Part shown: positions 38,189 through 50,117 of the stretch, piece by piece
Numbering within the stretch: the stretch's first letter is position 1
How the letters are laid out: each line of letters starts with the position of its first letter
Assembly: GCA_947034885.2 (NCBI GenBank)
Contig: OX344756.2
Location: forward strand, 24,473,489 to 24,537,488
Source: Thuidium tamariscinum
Taxonomy: Eukaryota > Streptophyta > Bryopsida > Hypnales > Thuidiaceae
Direction of reading: 5' to 3'
Length of the DNA: 64,000 nt
The notes under the pieces: generated by a model
Seen by the model: the letters and a program-made list of their open reading frames with translations, nothing else
Told to the model about the DNA's origin: nothing
Database searches by the model: none
Program-made: the position numbers and the translations under genes

Positions 38189-39746
38189 TTCTTCAATTTT
38201 GGGTGATTTTAAAACAATGTTTTGAAGAAAAAGATTTTTAAAACTACATGTCAAAACCTAATGGGGATTCACAAAACTACTTTTCTTTTTGGAAAACTAA
38301 TTTGGACTCTATTGACTTCATACTTTAGAATTCAACTTCTAAATAACAATTGCTCATTGAATAAACAATTAAATATTCATGTAGATTTAATGTTCAAGTT
38401 TATTTGGCTAGGCTTAAAATTTTGACAAAAAATGTGTATTTCACCTATGAAGAGGGAAGAGTAATTGGATATTTGGGTGAATATTTATGCTAACTCTAAA
38501 ATATAGGAATCTAAACAAATTGTTGTATAGTCATTCATTTTGAAATGAGACATGCATGTAACTAAAATGATATAGTATATGATTGTCCCTTAAAAATGCA
38601 TATACAACAAAAATGTTATTAAAAGCTAGAAGACTTGAGGATTCATAATTTGTTGACCCTATTTGACAATTTGGAAAAAAAACATTTTCTTTTCTTACCT
38701 CAAATTTTACAATTGTGCAAAAATGTGAGGCTTAATTCATTTATTTACTTTAAGTTTCAAGTTTTTCAAATAAAAACAAAGACATTGAATTTTTTGCAAA
38801 CTAGAGTAACATGACTATAGGAATTTTTGATTTTGTATCAAAAATATTAGTGATTTACGTTTTCTTTTCATCCCATGCCACTTTCCACTTCATAATGGTT
38901 TCAAAGATGAATACAAGATTATTTTCCTATTAAGTTTTTTGAATATGTTCACAATTCATTTTTTAAAGTTTAAATAAAATGTACATTTGTAGAATAGCTT
39001 CGTCTTTTAATCCTAAAACAATCCTTGTGGTTACTCTATATGACCCATATTTAGCTAAAAAACTCTTCAATTATGATTATATGAATTATGATACATTGTT
39101 CTTTACATACTTACATGATTATTAATTTACTTTGTATTGAAAAGTATATAGGCAGTATTTTTCTAATCAAATACTACTATATTTATAATATACTATAAGG
39201 CTACAAAGGTCTTTCAAGCTCTTCTAGAGTTAATTATTTAAATGAAAGATATTGAAAGATAAAACTTTATCTTTAGAAAGGGCTGTAAAATACAAATGAT
39301 TAAATTTTACATATTATAATCTTGCAATTAATAGGAAAACTTTACTCTAAAATCTTACAAGGATGCACTTGAATAAGTTGAATTAAAGTTTTTTTGACTG
39401 CATTTATTATAGAATTAAGTTTTTTACAAAAATGCACTTGAATAAATTAACTCAAATTCTTTTATTGCATATATAATAAAACTAAAAAAAAGTGAAGATT
39501 TTAGTCTTTTTTTTAGAAAAGATAGTTTTATTAGTCTTGAATATCAAACCACTTCAAAACTTTAGGGATTATTAAATTGCATATAAGATTTTGTATTTAA
39601 TTACGACTTTAGATTTTGATGAATACTTGAATATTTGATTTGAGATCATTTTTCATGAAAATATAATTAAATATTAATCAATTCTAATATTAATTAATCT
39701 GTTGTTATATGATTGCATGCTAAAGCTATGTGATGCAAGATTTTCA
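38189..39746. other. AT-rich spacer downstream of the SET-fusion gene
   Basis: Likely holds the 3' untranslated region of the minus-strand gene ending at 39747. No other gene recognised. Confidence 0.4.
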
Positions 39747-42700
39747 TTATCCAGATGTTCGAAATGTTGGATTTCCTGGTAAAGGTTCACCAATTTTGTT
39801 CCATACAATACACCATATATTACCTGACTTTATTGACTCAACAAGATTAAATCCACTAAATTTAAAAGGAACAAATGTCAAGACATCACTTAATAATGTT
39901 CTTACATCTCTTACTAATGGTAGTGTCTTTGAAGAAGTCCCTTTACCTGAATCACTTGCACGAAGAGTATTGGTACTCATTCCAACCCATGTCTTTTTGT
40001 GATTTTGAAGTTCAATAGGTGTGGGATGTCGAAAATTTTTATGCAACCAAAAAGCCCATTCTTTTGTTTTGGGCCATGGTGGAACTTGACTACCTTCACC
40101 ACGTGCATATATTGTACCCTCAATCCAACCAAAAATTCGATTAATTTCATCTTGGGTAAAGAGACCTTCTCCCCAACCTTTAGCATTATTAATTTTGTCT
40201 TCAATGTTTGTTATTTTGGATGTTCCAACTTTCTTTTTTTCTCTTCTTGCCTTTAAAAGGAAAAGATAAAATTTTATTCTATAATATTCAATTATATAAT
40301 AATAAAAATATAAATAAAAATATATATTAAATCATTTATATATATTTTCAATGATACCTTTTCAATTCCAACATTTTCAGTAGGATCGAATTCACTCATT
40401 TCTTCATCAATTTTACTTATACGACTTGTTTTCATAGCCGAATCATATTGATTAAGATATGGAGTATTGATAGATATGCTTTTATTACTTGTTGGTGATT
40501 GAGATGGATAAAAGCATGATGAACTTGCACACTTTGGCATCTTTAAGAATGAATGACTACTTTTTGAACTTTCAAGTCTTAATTTAGATTCTGTAAGTAA
40601 TTTATCGACATCTTGAACTCCCATTAAAACACAATCATCATTGTCTCTTAGAGGAAGAGGAATTCTTACAGAGAGGGGTAAACCATCATTTTTTAGAGCT
40701 TGAGTGACTCTAGATTCAGAAACACAATGTTTGTTTAGATTTTTTATGGATGTAGCATTGTCACCCTTTAAAGAGTTTTTACTTAAAGCACTTGTGTATG
40801 AACGTGATGTTGATGCTCTTGAAGCTATAGATGTAGAGTCTACTTCATCATCAAAGTCTAATAAAGCAAGATCTTTAGGAGATGGATATGGTAATTTAGC
40901 AGGTTTAGATTCTTCAATCTTCACACTCTCTGCATAAGGATAAGCTTTGTTGTTTTTAAAGCTATTGGCATGAGAATCTATTTCATCATCAGATTTTGGT
41001 AAAACAAGATCTTTAGGAGATGGGTATGCAAATTTAGCAATTTTAGACTCTATGGTCTTGGAATGAAGGTGAGTATTGTTGCTTTTGCAGCTATGGATAT
41101 GAGAATCTTCTTCATCATTAGAATTTGGCAATGGAAGATTACTAGGAGATGGAGATGTAAATTTAGCAAGTTTAGACTCTTCAATCTTAAAGCTACTAGC
41201 ACAAGGGTGATTCAACTCTACCTTAGTACTACACTCTTCAAGTAATATTTGACGCGATGAATTAGCTTCACAAAAAAAAGTTTTATTATTTTCATTTTCA
41301 AGAACTTCAACCTCTGCAAGTTTAGCTTTAGCCAACAAAATGCCTTTTTTTAAATACATAGCTTTGCGTTTAGTAAGGCGAAGTTCTTCGCTATCTTGTT
41401 TTAAGTGTTCTACATCCATTTTTTCTTTAGGTGTGAGAGGTAAATTGGTGTGTAAAGCCAATTTCAATCTATCTATTTTTTGCGCTTCATAAATGTTGTG
41501 GATTTCCATTTCATTTAATATAGTTTCATAACGTTGAATACTCCGTTTCATTACAGTAGAAGAAACTTGTGCAACAAATGCGCGACAATTTTGTGATCCA
41601 CATAAACAAATTTCCGAATATTTTACATTGTCAGGCCATTTCCAACTACAACATTTGTTTATGTAAAAAATATATTACATGTTTCAAAATAAAGTTATTG
41701 ATATTTTTAGGTTATTAATATTAAATTATAATTTATTAAAAGAACTTAAAAAATTATTGTAAATAGAATTATAAAAATAACTCATTATTTAATAATTGAT
41801 TGAATAGAAATGTATTTGAAATTCAATACTAATTTTTGATACCACTTACTCATAGTTATATGTTAAAGTATCACTTGCAAAACAATATTTTATTGTTTTT
41901 CCAACAATATAGAGCTTCCCGTTTTGCCATCTACACTATAATTAAAATGAATTTAGAATATACATTTGAGTCATCAAAAATTAAAACTCAAATTGTCTTT
42001 GATTAAAATTCTATCATTTGTACTCTATATTATTTATATACAATGATTGAATTTCTAATTGGTGTTGAATATAATTACTTGTGATGTCATTTGCTATTCA
42101 TTTGCATTCTAAAATTGCATTGTTGTACATTAGGTCAAAATGACATCCCAAATCATATGCTTTCAATGATTTAAAAGGACAAAAACATTTCAATTTGAAT
42201 TTGATATCCAATGTATAAGATAAATATGATTAATTTGTTTATAGATGTACAACCAATCACCACTTCTTGACTTGAACATGTGTTGAAACCATTATTGATG
42301 AAGCAAATGATAAAACCAATGCTAACATTTCAAATACTTCTATATTTGGATCGCAACTGTGGTTTGCAAATCCAGCTTCTTCTTTATAAGTGTTAATGAC
42401 AAAAGTAGGAACACCATCTTTGCCAATATTATATAATCCTCCTCCTTTCCATCTACCAGTTATTGAGTATAAATCAACTTGATTTTCTTTCATATTTTTA
42501 TGATATTTTTTTAATGATGTCATTTCTCCAGTGAACACAAATGCCAATTGTCCTGAATCAATATCTTCCTCAGTATAGAGTTCATCTCCAGCAATTCCAA
42601 TGCGAACTTCAAGATTTGGCAAATGAAGAATTGTATTGGGAATGCACATTCCTTCACATCCACAATCAAGACTACAAGTTTTTCTAAAATAATTACATGA

Positions 42701-42928
42701 ACAACCGTATTGACATTGGAGTGTGCCACCAATAGTTTCAATTGCACATTTGCATATTTGTTTTTCCATAAATTCATTGACATCTTCAGAAGTTGCATTA
42801 TATTTCTTCTTGCAAGGAAGATCCTCATCCAAAATTGCTTCTATCGCTGTGGTATGCTTCAAGATTTCATTCTTTCTTGTAAGAATTTCAGCATTTTTTC
42901 TAAAATTCAAAAGTTTCATAAGCTTCAT
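39747..42928 (-). CDS. SET-domain protein with repetitive linker and novel C-terminal domain, 4 exons
   Basis: Exons on the minus strand are 42928-42338, 41935-41850, 41645-40358 and 40250-39747. Introns begin GTATTT, GTAAGT and GTATCA and all end in AG. The joined frame is exact, 2469 bp, 822 residues. Residues 59-95 are a cysteine cluster (CKC, CQYGCSC, CSLDCGC) like a pre-SET or AWS module. SET runs about 107-226 with VFTGE, FANHSCDPN and LTYNYDW; the catalytic Tyr region is kept, while the usual GWG cofactor block is altered. Post-SET Cys follow at 239, 241 and 246 (CLCGSQNC). Residues 258-345 are charged and helical. About 378-500 hold three repeats resembling ESK.AKF.YPSPKDL.LP..DDE.DS. 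The last exon (656-822) has a Trp-rich domain with GWGEGLFTQDEINRIFGW that I do not recognise. Likely a histone lysine methyltransferase, substrate unknown. In-frame stops lie upstream of the ATG, but an earlier exon cannot be excluded. No decay seen. Confidence 0.85.
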
Positions 42929-44225
42929 GGATAAAATTAAAATTTGATGATTCTATATTTAGCTACTAAAAAGATTTGCAAATTTTTTTCTAATATTTTA
43001 AATAATTATATTTTCATAGTTACAACAGCTTATTCTAACTTTACCAATATAAATCAACATTGTATTCACCATTTTTTATCATTGCATTTTTCTTTTTTCT
43101 TTTTGTAATTCAATCTAGAGATGTTGACCTTTCTAATAAAGGGAACATAGAAAGTTCAAAACATTAAGCATTGGGAACAAAGGAAGCTTCTTAATGTTGT
43201 ATAGTATAATGACCAAGATAGAGGGAATTGTGATAAAGTGTATACAAAGATTAAAATGTTTTGCCAAGATAGAAGAAATTGTAATAAAAGTGTCTTCAAA
43301 GAATATTGTTGTGGAGGAAGGTGAAAGTATTTCTTGTAGATATAATTCATAATTGGCAACTTTAAATGATTGCTAATGCATTGGAACGGCAATGAGCCTT
43401 CTTTTAAATTAAAAAATTCATTGGTTAATGATTCCAAACAAGAGAGTCCTTTAATTACAATCCAACTTGATGGGGACTCCAATTTTTATTTTAAGATATT
43501 AATACAAGTTTGGAGCCAAAGAAAATGTCCACAATCCTTACATTGATTTTGATGACATAATTTTAATTTTCTTGAGAAGAAGTTTGAATAGTGAAAAAAA
43601 TTATACACTACAATGCTTATTTAAACAATGGAAAGGTCTAAATGTGAAGAATTGTTGGTAATTACTTTTGAAGAGATTATTGATGTAGAATAGGATCCCC
43701 TTACTTAGTCACTAGTAGGATTGCATTCAAAAATTAGAGAGTTATGATTAATTAAGAATGGGCAATTGATTTACTTGGCAACAAAGAGCTACAATGAAGT
43801 TGTGGTTTAGAGCCATGCAATTTGTCTACATTATAGTGACTAATGGACATGTGCTCTTAAATTGTCCGAAATAAATTCTTGTTAACATAAATTTTTCCAA
43901 ATACTTCTTATTTTTGATACCTTAATATAGAAATATAAGTCCAAGGCTAGAATTTTATTCAAAAGTAAAGAATGTAAACTAAAATAGATAGTGTTGTCAA
44001 TACATTATAAAAATTATGACTTTGTTTTCACACAAACTAATGTAAATTTCAATACTTTTAAATTTTGTTTTTCTTCTCTTCATGTTGGAAGCATAGAATA
44101 TTGTAATATATTGTTGAAATGTAGAAACATTCTATGTTGTGAATTCCTTAAGAACAATGCTATTAAGTTTTAAACAACATATAAACACAAATATATTTCA
44201 AACATAAAAAATCTTGACCTTTCTA
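42929..44225. other. AT-rich intergenic DNA upstream of the SET-fusion gene
   Basis: Probably includes that gene's promoter. A 108-codon minus-strand frame at 43156-43482 lacks recognisable features and is not called. Confidence 0.4.
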
Positions 44226-44519
44226 CACTACAAAAAAACCCTGTCCTAAATGACTGCGCGAAGTAACTACAAAATGACTGGATGTCCGGAACAACTAAAG
44301 AATGATTGCAAATTCTGTAATTGCACTAAGGCTGCACTGTCTAAGTGTTTAAGTCATTTTTCACTCATTTTGAATCACTTGCGGATGAAGCAGTGATGAA
44401 GTGTGACATTCACTTCAACTATTCATTCAAGATAACATTGACAATATTAGAGGAGAGTGAGGGGCATCCAATATGGATGTTGGAGTCATTAACAGTGACT
44501 ACAGACAACTATTTTGTGA

Positions 44520-45040
44520 CTCTAAAATGACTTAAATGTTTTTTTAAGCCAAACCAAAATTTTTGTAGAAAAAACTAATAGGACCATTTGTTGACGTGGA
44601 CTTTAGTCATTTTTGTGTGACTACAATGTGACTCCAAAATGACTTAAATGTTTTAAAAAGTCAAATCAAGATTTTTTGTAGAAAAAATGGATAGGACAAT
44701 TTGTTGACGTGGACTTTAGTCATTTCTGTGTAACTATAATGTGACTCCAAAATGACTTAAATGTCTTTTTAAGTAAAATCAAGATTTTTTGTAGAAAAAA
44801 TGGATAGGACAATTTGCTGACGTGGACTTTAGTCATTTTTGTATGACTACAATGCCATTGTCTATGTCTATCATGTGACTTCAAAATGACTTCAGTGTCC
44901 CTTTTAAAGCCAAATCAACATTTTTTGTAAAAAAAAATGGATATGGCAATTTATTGACATGGACTATGATGACCCTAGGGTAACTACGATGCGATTACGT
45001 ATGACTACTACATGATTCCAAAATGTCTTAAGTATTTCAA
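44520..45040. repeat. Tandem array, unit about 116-136 bp, four to five copies
   Basis: Units carry AAAATGACTTAAATG, TTTTTTGTAGAAAAAATGG, TTGACGTGGACTTTAGTC and TGACTACAATGTGACTCC in that order. Successive units diverge towards the right. Forms the left subterminal part of the CACTA-like element. Confidence 0.8.
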
Positions 45041-45245
45041 AAAAGTGTTAAATGCTAAAATGCTCTAAAAAATGCACTATGTTTCTTACAAGGTTCCTTT
45101 AGAATCTTCCAACACTCACACTCTAATATCCTTCTTAAGCTAATAAGTTATCTTCTTGGGTACGTAACTCCTATAGCATATGACCCTAATTACAATCACT
45201 TATAAACAAATGCACTTTAGTCCAATCTCAAGGGATGTAATTTAC

Positions 45246-45828
45246 TTAACCCATTAAGGACCGTGGTTGATTTAGGGTGCGGACGTAGTTTTTGAACACA
45301 ATTCTCAAAAAGTGCAATTTTCTGCCTTTTTAAAAGATGTAATCCTAGATCGGATTGAATAAATGAGTTCCATGGGTTAAGTCCTTGAACCAAACAAAAA
45401 ATAAAAGTAATCCAACGGTTCATGTTTTTGTAATTACTCTTCAAACATTGATGTGTCATAAACACCCTTTGGCACTGGTTATAATTAGGGTTTGCTACAA
45501 TTGGGTATAGATTTGAATATATTGTCTGGAAATTGACCAAAACCTTTCAATTTATTATTTCAAACACACACATAATTGTCATTTCCATAAAATATGCATT
45601 TTTCATTGAAAACTTCAATATGAAAGGTTGGACCATTTCAAGTTTGGCCAAGCACAACTCACTCATTTTTGCACACATTCTCTTGAAATTGGTTTTGTTA
45701 GATGCGCATAAAGACACTCTAAATGCGTTCTTCTCTAAGTTTTTTGAGATCAAACGTTCTACAAATTATAGGAGACAAAAAGTCCTCAAATTAACCCAAA
45801 AGTGGTCGACCGGTCCTTAATGGGTTAA
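45246..45828. mobile_element. Non-autonomous piggyBac-like element, family B
   Basis: 583 bp including both TTAA sites. The left end reads TTAACCCATTAAGGACCG and the right end is its exact 18-base inverse, CGGTCCTTAATGGGTTAA. Reading TTAA as the target site leaves a 14-bp perfect terminal repeat beginning CCC, as in piggyBac elements. Two antiparallel frames of about 70-107 codons inside have no recognisable protein features. The terminus differs from family A, so this is a separate family. It lies inside the CACTA-like element and is therefore the younger insertion. Confidence 0.75.
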
Positions 45829-46236
45829 ATGTAGAAAATTCTTGTATCGTTTTTAATAAGAAATTCAAAAATATAATTACATATATGAAATTAATATTCT
45901 TTGAGGACTATTAAAGTATTTAAAAACTAATTATATGAATTTTTCTAATACATGTATCATAGAACAAGGTATCCAAGATTTTAGATTTTTAAAAAAAATT
46001 TAATATTAACTAGACGAGATTTCTTGTAGTCAAGTTTTAAAAATTATTCATAGGTGTTTCAATTCTTCATATACATTGTGAATTTTTTTTTAATATGTAC
46101 ACTCTCCAAAATTTTCTACATTTAATTATTTATAGTTTGGTCTTTTTTAAACTTCTTTTTATTTTTAAATTCAATGTAATTTTGCAAAAGCAGTTGTTCT
46201 AACACCAATGACCTTTCTGTGTGCGCGCACACACAA

Positions 46237-46237
<1 letters not shown>

Positions 46238-46283
<46 letters not shown>
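46238..46283. repeat. (AT)n microsatellite
   Basis: About 23 TA units preceded by a short GTGTGCGCGCACACAC stretch. Confidence 0.97.
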
Positions 46284-46287
<4 letters not shown>

Positions 46288-47729
46288 AGAGCTGCGTACC
46301 TAAGGTTATCTTTTATTCTTTCTAAATTTTTATTCATAATTTATTTCTTAAGAGGATCACTCTTAGGATATTTTATATATCATATGCAATAAAGTGAGTT
46401 TTTAATCCTTTATTAATTTTTTAATAAACTCATTAGAAAAAATTTCAACCCTAAAAGAGGCTAGTCTGGCTACTAAGAATTCATTTTGAGCACCTCTATG
46501 GTGCAATTAAAAAAATGGAAAAATTAGAAAAAGAATTGAAATATTTTTAAAAATATTTATCAATTGTCAATCTCATGTAGTGTTGACACGGCACTAGTAG
46601 TACCACGTTAGATTATAAATTTAAAAAAATTTAAAAAAATGTTGATTTTGATTTTTTTTTATAGTTGCACCATGAGGGTACAAAACTTGTAGCCTTTTTT
46701 AGAGCTGAAAGTTTTCTTAATGATAAATTCAACTTCTAATTTTGAACTTTGATTGATAATAATCTTAGATTTCTATTGTTGAAAACTTTCACTTCAAATA
46801 ATATATAATATGACTTTCAGGAAGACTGAAAGATAAATAGAAATGACTCATATTGACATGTAGTCCAACTCAAATACTTATTGAAAATACATTTTGTTGA
46901 CCATTGCATTAATATTCAAGAAGTAGAGGATCCAAAGTCTTTATAGCATGTGGTTTGCTAACAATATAAATACATGGAGTGCTTCCCCTAGGTTTATCTT
47001 ATTCATTTATTCTTAAACATCTTCTTCTAGAATACAAGACTTCTTTTGTTTTTTAATTTTATTGTAAAATGATGCATTGTTGGTGGTCTTTTTCTTTGTT
47101 CATGTATACTATTTTTTCCTTTAGAGTCCATTTCTATCATTTATTTAAATTCCCATCAATATGCCACCAATACTTTTAGAAATGTGTCCCATTGTTATTG
47201 CACTAGTTTTGAATACTTCATATGATTTACATTTGAAATATTAAGAATTTCAATAAATATACACTAAGGTATTTAGAAAAGATTCAATAGTAATTATTAA
47301 GTCCCATTTTTTTCACTCTAGTCCTACTACAAAATGACAACATTATCACTCTGGTTCTACTACAAAATGACTTCGTGTGACTGCAAAACAACTATTCAAA
47401 AGTCTAGTATTCTTTCTATATCAATCCTTTTCAAATCTTTCAACAAATTTGTCTATAACTTTTGATTCAATGCTCTAAATCTCAAATGGATTTTTGGAGG
47501 TGAAAGTGACAATGATCCTCTAACTTTCATTAGTTTAAAGTTTTTTGAAAGAAATTCATATACTATGCCTCAATGAGGTTCAAAATATTATTTGTAATGC
47601 AATTCCTGCATTTTACATATCCCACAAGCTTTGTCTTGCCAACTACTATCCTCCTTCTATAAAAGGCTTACCATTTCTTCTATTTATACTCACGCATTAA
47701 CTAAAGTTGCTTTGGAATGATGCATGGCA

Positions 47730-47845
47730 TATGGTGAATTGTATATGACATATGGTGTGTTGTATATGATGAATTGTATATGGTGTATTGTATGTGGTGT
47801 ATTGTATGTGGTGTATTGTATGTGGTATATTGTGCAATACAAAAT
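47730..47845. repeat. Degenerate short tandem repeat (GTATATGGTGTATT type)
   Basis: About eight imperfect units of roughly 13-15 bp such as GTATGTGGTGTATT. It produces a spurious Thr/Ile/His-rich frame on the minus strand. Confidence 0.8.
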
Positions 47846-48749
47846 TTTTGTTTATGGTGTATTGTTGTAAAATTTTGAATGTATTCATATGACTATGGAA
47901 TGACTACTTCCCATATAATTATTAATATATTTCGTTTGCACACATTACCACAAAATAAAATTGCATTTAATATCTTTATATTGTGATCTCAACCCTAACT
48001 CCAAATTCCTTAAAAAGAACTGTGGAATGACTTCATTGCCACAAATTCTTAAATGACTACATAATCACTTTATAATAACTTCTATGTGACTTTGATGTAG
48101 ATGTCTACATTAGCAACACTCAAACTACATTACAATTGCAAAATGACTAAATAATGACTTCACAATGACTTCACAGTGACTCTGATGTCAACAACATACG
48201 GATTATTCATAATACCAAGATGACTACATAATGACTTCGTAGTGACTTCTACATGACTCTGACATGGATGTCCACGTCAGCAGTACTTGAACTTGCCAAT
48301 GACTCCATGGTGATTGCAAAGTGACTCCGAAATTGCTGACATCATGCTACTTCTCCAAAATTTTGGAGTAGAATGGGCAACTGCCCACAATTTCTCTCCC
48401 TCTTGCCTGAAAATCCCCTTTGCCACGTAGACTTGGGACAACCATTTTTCATCCAAGTCCATCAACTAATGGTAATAATACAATGAGTTATAGCTGAGTC
48501 ACTACCTTGTCCACAATGCCTTGAGGGCCGACAGTCACAACAGAGTCAAAATGTCCTAAATGACGGCAAGGGAGTCATTTATCGCAGTCATTTAGGACAA
48601 GTGAAGAAAATGAGTTTCTTATATTTTTAACTTAACTAGATTATAAGGCTTTGAATCCTTTTAATTCAAACATTTTGTAATAGCATTGTGATTTAAGTTT
48701 TTTTTATATCAAAGAATTGAACTGAGGATATGGAGAAAAAAATGCAATT

Positions 48750-49328
48750 TTCTTGTTGTAATTTTCATTCATTTCAAAATGTTAAGTCAAAGTAGATACT
48801 AAATAAGTAAATAGAACGAAAAACTAAATTGTTGATAGGTCTTGCATCAAATTGAAACACATTAATTTCAATGGTGAAATAGTTTTGTAAAAAAAGAACT
48901 AAACCTTATGCAATTTTCTTTTAAATTGTTGAAATGGATCTAATGCATTTTTTTCTCAAAAATTTACTAAGATTGCTTGCAAAACAAGAAGATTCATAAC
49001 TATCACATTGTCTTATCCATTGAAAATAAATTAAATTTTTCTACATAGAAAAAAATCAAATCTATAAAAAAAATTACAATAAATTAAAAGAATTATTTCA
49101 TGTTTTTGTTTTTGTTGCCTACCTATTCATATTTTGGGCTTTTTGTGGAATGAATTTTTCTCTTAATCTCTAATTGAAATAAAATTATATTACTAGAAAG
49201 CCAATCAATTTTTCTTTATAGAAAAAAGGCTCAAAATTTGTTGCCATAAATTGAGTTCAAGTATACTTGTTCAAAAGCCCAAATCTTAAAAAGTCCTTGA
49301 ATATATAGGACTCTTGAGACTTTAGGAA
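48750..49328 (+). mobile_element. Truncated family A piggyBac-like element, copy 4
   Basis: Aligns by eye with the right two thirds of the copies at 37258-38184 and 54451-55383, in the same orientation. Matching phrases include the TTTTCATTC-TTAAGTAGAAGTA-type block, TTGAAACAC..TAAT.TCAATGGTGA and the GACTTTAGGAA end followed by TTAG. The left third is missing, and the break lies close to the right edge of the CACTA-like element. More diverged than copies 1 and 2. Confidence 0.6.
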
Positions 49329-49755
49329 TTAGTAGGTCTTCAAATTGATTTTCTTAGCAAATAATCAACAAGTTCAAAAGGTCTATAGAAAACTGTTTTT
49401 CCAAGTTTCAAAACATAACCCTTTAAATCAATTGAATAAATAAGTAAAATATAAAATTATTTTTATTAGAATTTGACAATTTTGAAGAAGTTTAAAAGAT
49501 GAAACCTTATAAATATTACAAACATTCAATCTATAATCAATTTAAGAAGGATTTTCTAATTATTAATCTTAAATTTTATTTTAAAAAACTAATTGATATA
49601 GCAATAGAATTATCCATATGGCAGTAATTATGGGTCATATTTTAAAAATTTTACCTGCAAGTCATAATTAAATTATTTTTTTCAACTTACATTTGACAAT
49701 ACATCTTCACAAGTATACAAAGTTTAGACTACCTCAAAGTCTTTAATGGATTAAT

Positions 49756-50117
49756 CATAAGAGGATTTCTGGGCCCCCAAGAGACCGTTTCAGGGGTGTT
49801 CCCCGAAATTGTTCCCACTGCTGCAGACCAGCACCCTGCTGGTCTGAATTTTTGAATTTTGCAAAAAAAAAATTAAAATTATTTTTTTTCAAAAAACTTC
49901 AGAATGTATTAAAGAGAGAAAAAATGATTTAAAAAAATATTTTTTTTCAAAAAAATATTTTAAAAATATTTAATATTTAATTAAAATCAATAAAAAAATA
50001 TTATTTTCTGACGTGGCAGTCGCTCGACCACATCAGCATCGCGTTCCCAGCGTTCCCAATGCGTTCCCAACGTCTGGGAACTTGCAGTCTCTTACTGCAG
50101 CTGAAAATCCTCTTATG
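49756..50117 (+). mobile_element. CATWAG-family MITE, copy 5
   Basis: 362 bp, the fullest right-way-round copy. It begins CATAAGAGGATTTCTGGGCC and ends AAATCCTCTTATG. The arms are intact: GAGACCGTTTCAGGGGTGTT, the CTGCTGCAGACCAGC/GCTGGTCTG self-complementary block, TGACGTGGCAGTCGCTCGAC, and a run of GCGTTCCCA repeats ending GGGAACTTGCAGTC. Its left flank is ATTAAT. Non-coding. Confidence 0.8.

Larger units (their letters stand above)
44226..48603. mobile_element. CACTA-like element, right terminus eroded, with insertions
   Basis: The left end CACTACAAAAAAACCCTG has the classic plant CACTA form. It is followed by TGTCCTAAATGACTGCG, whose exact inverse (CGCAGTCATTTAGGACA) lies at about 48584-48600. 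The last 16 bp of the right terminus are missing, so no target duplication can be shown. Both flanks of the span are packed with ATGACTNCA-type motifs (44.25-45.05 and 47.33-48.6 kb), typical of CACTA subterminal repeats. The middle contains a separate TTAA-flanked element (45246-45828) and a microsatellite. No transposase recognised. Confidence 0.6.

Noticed and set aside
39747..42928. Reading the SET gene as separate fragments or a pseudogene
   Set aside because: GT-AG junctions join the fragments in exact frame, and conserved SET and post-SET blocks are completed across exon borders.
45217..45820. Antiparallel frames of 107 and 95 codons
   Set aside because: They fill a TTAA-flanked element with mirrored ends and show no protein family signal; better explained as transposon DNA.
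47697..47888. Thr/Ile/His-rich frame
   Set aside because: Product of a degenerate short tandem repeat.
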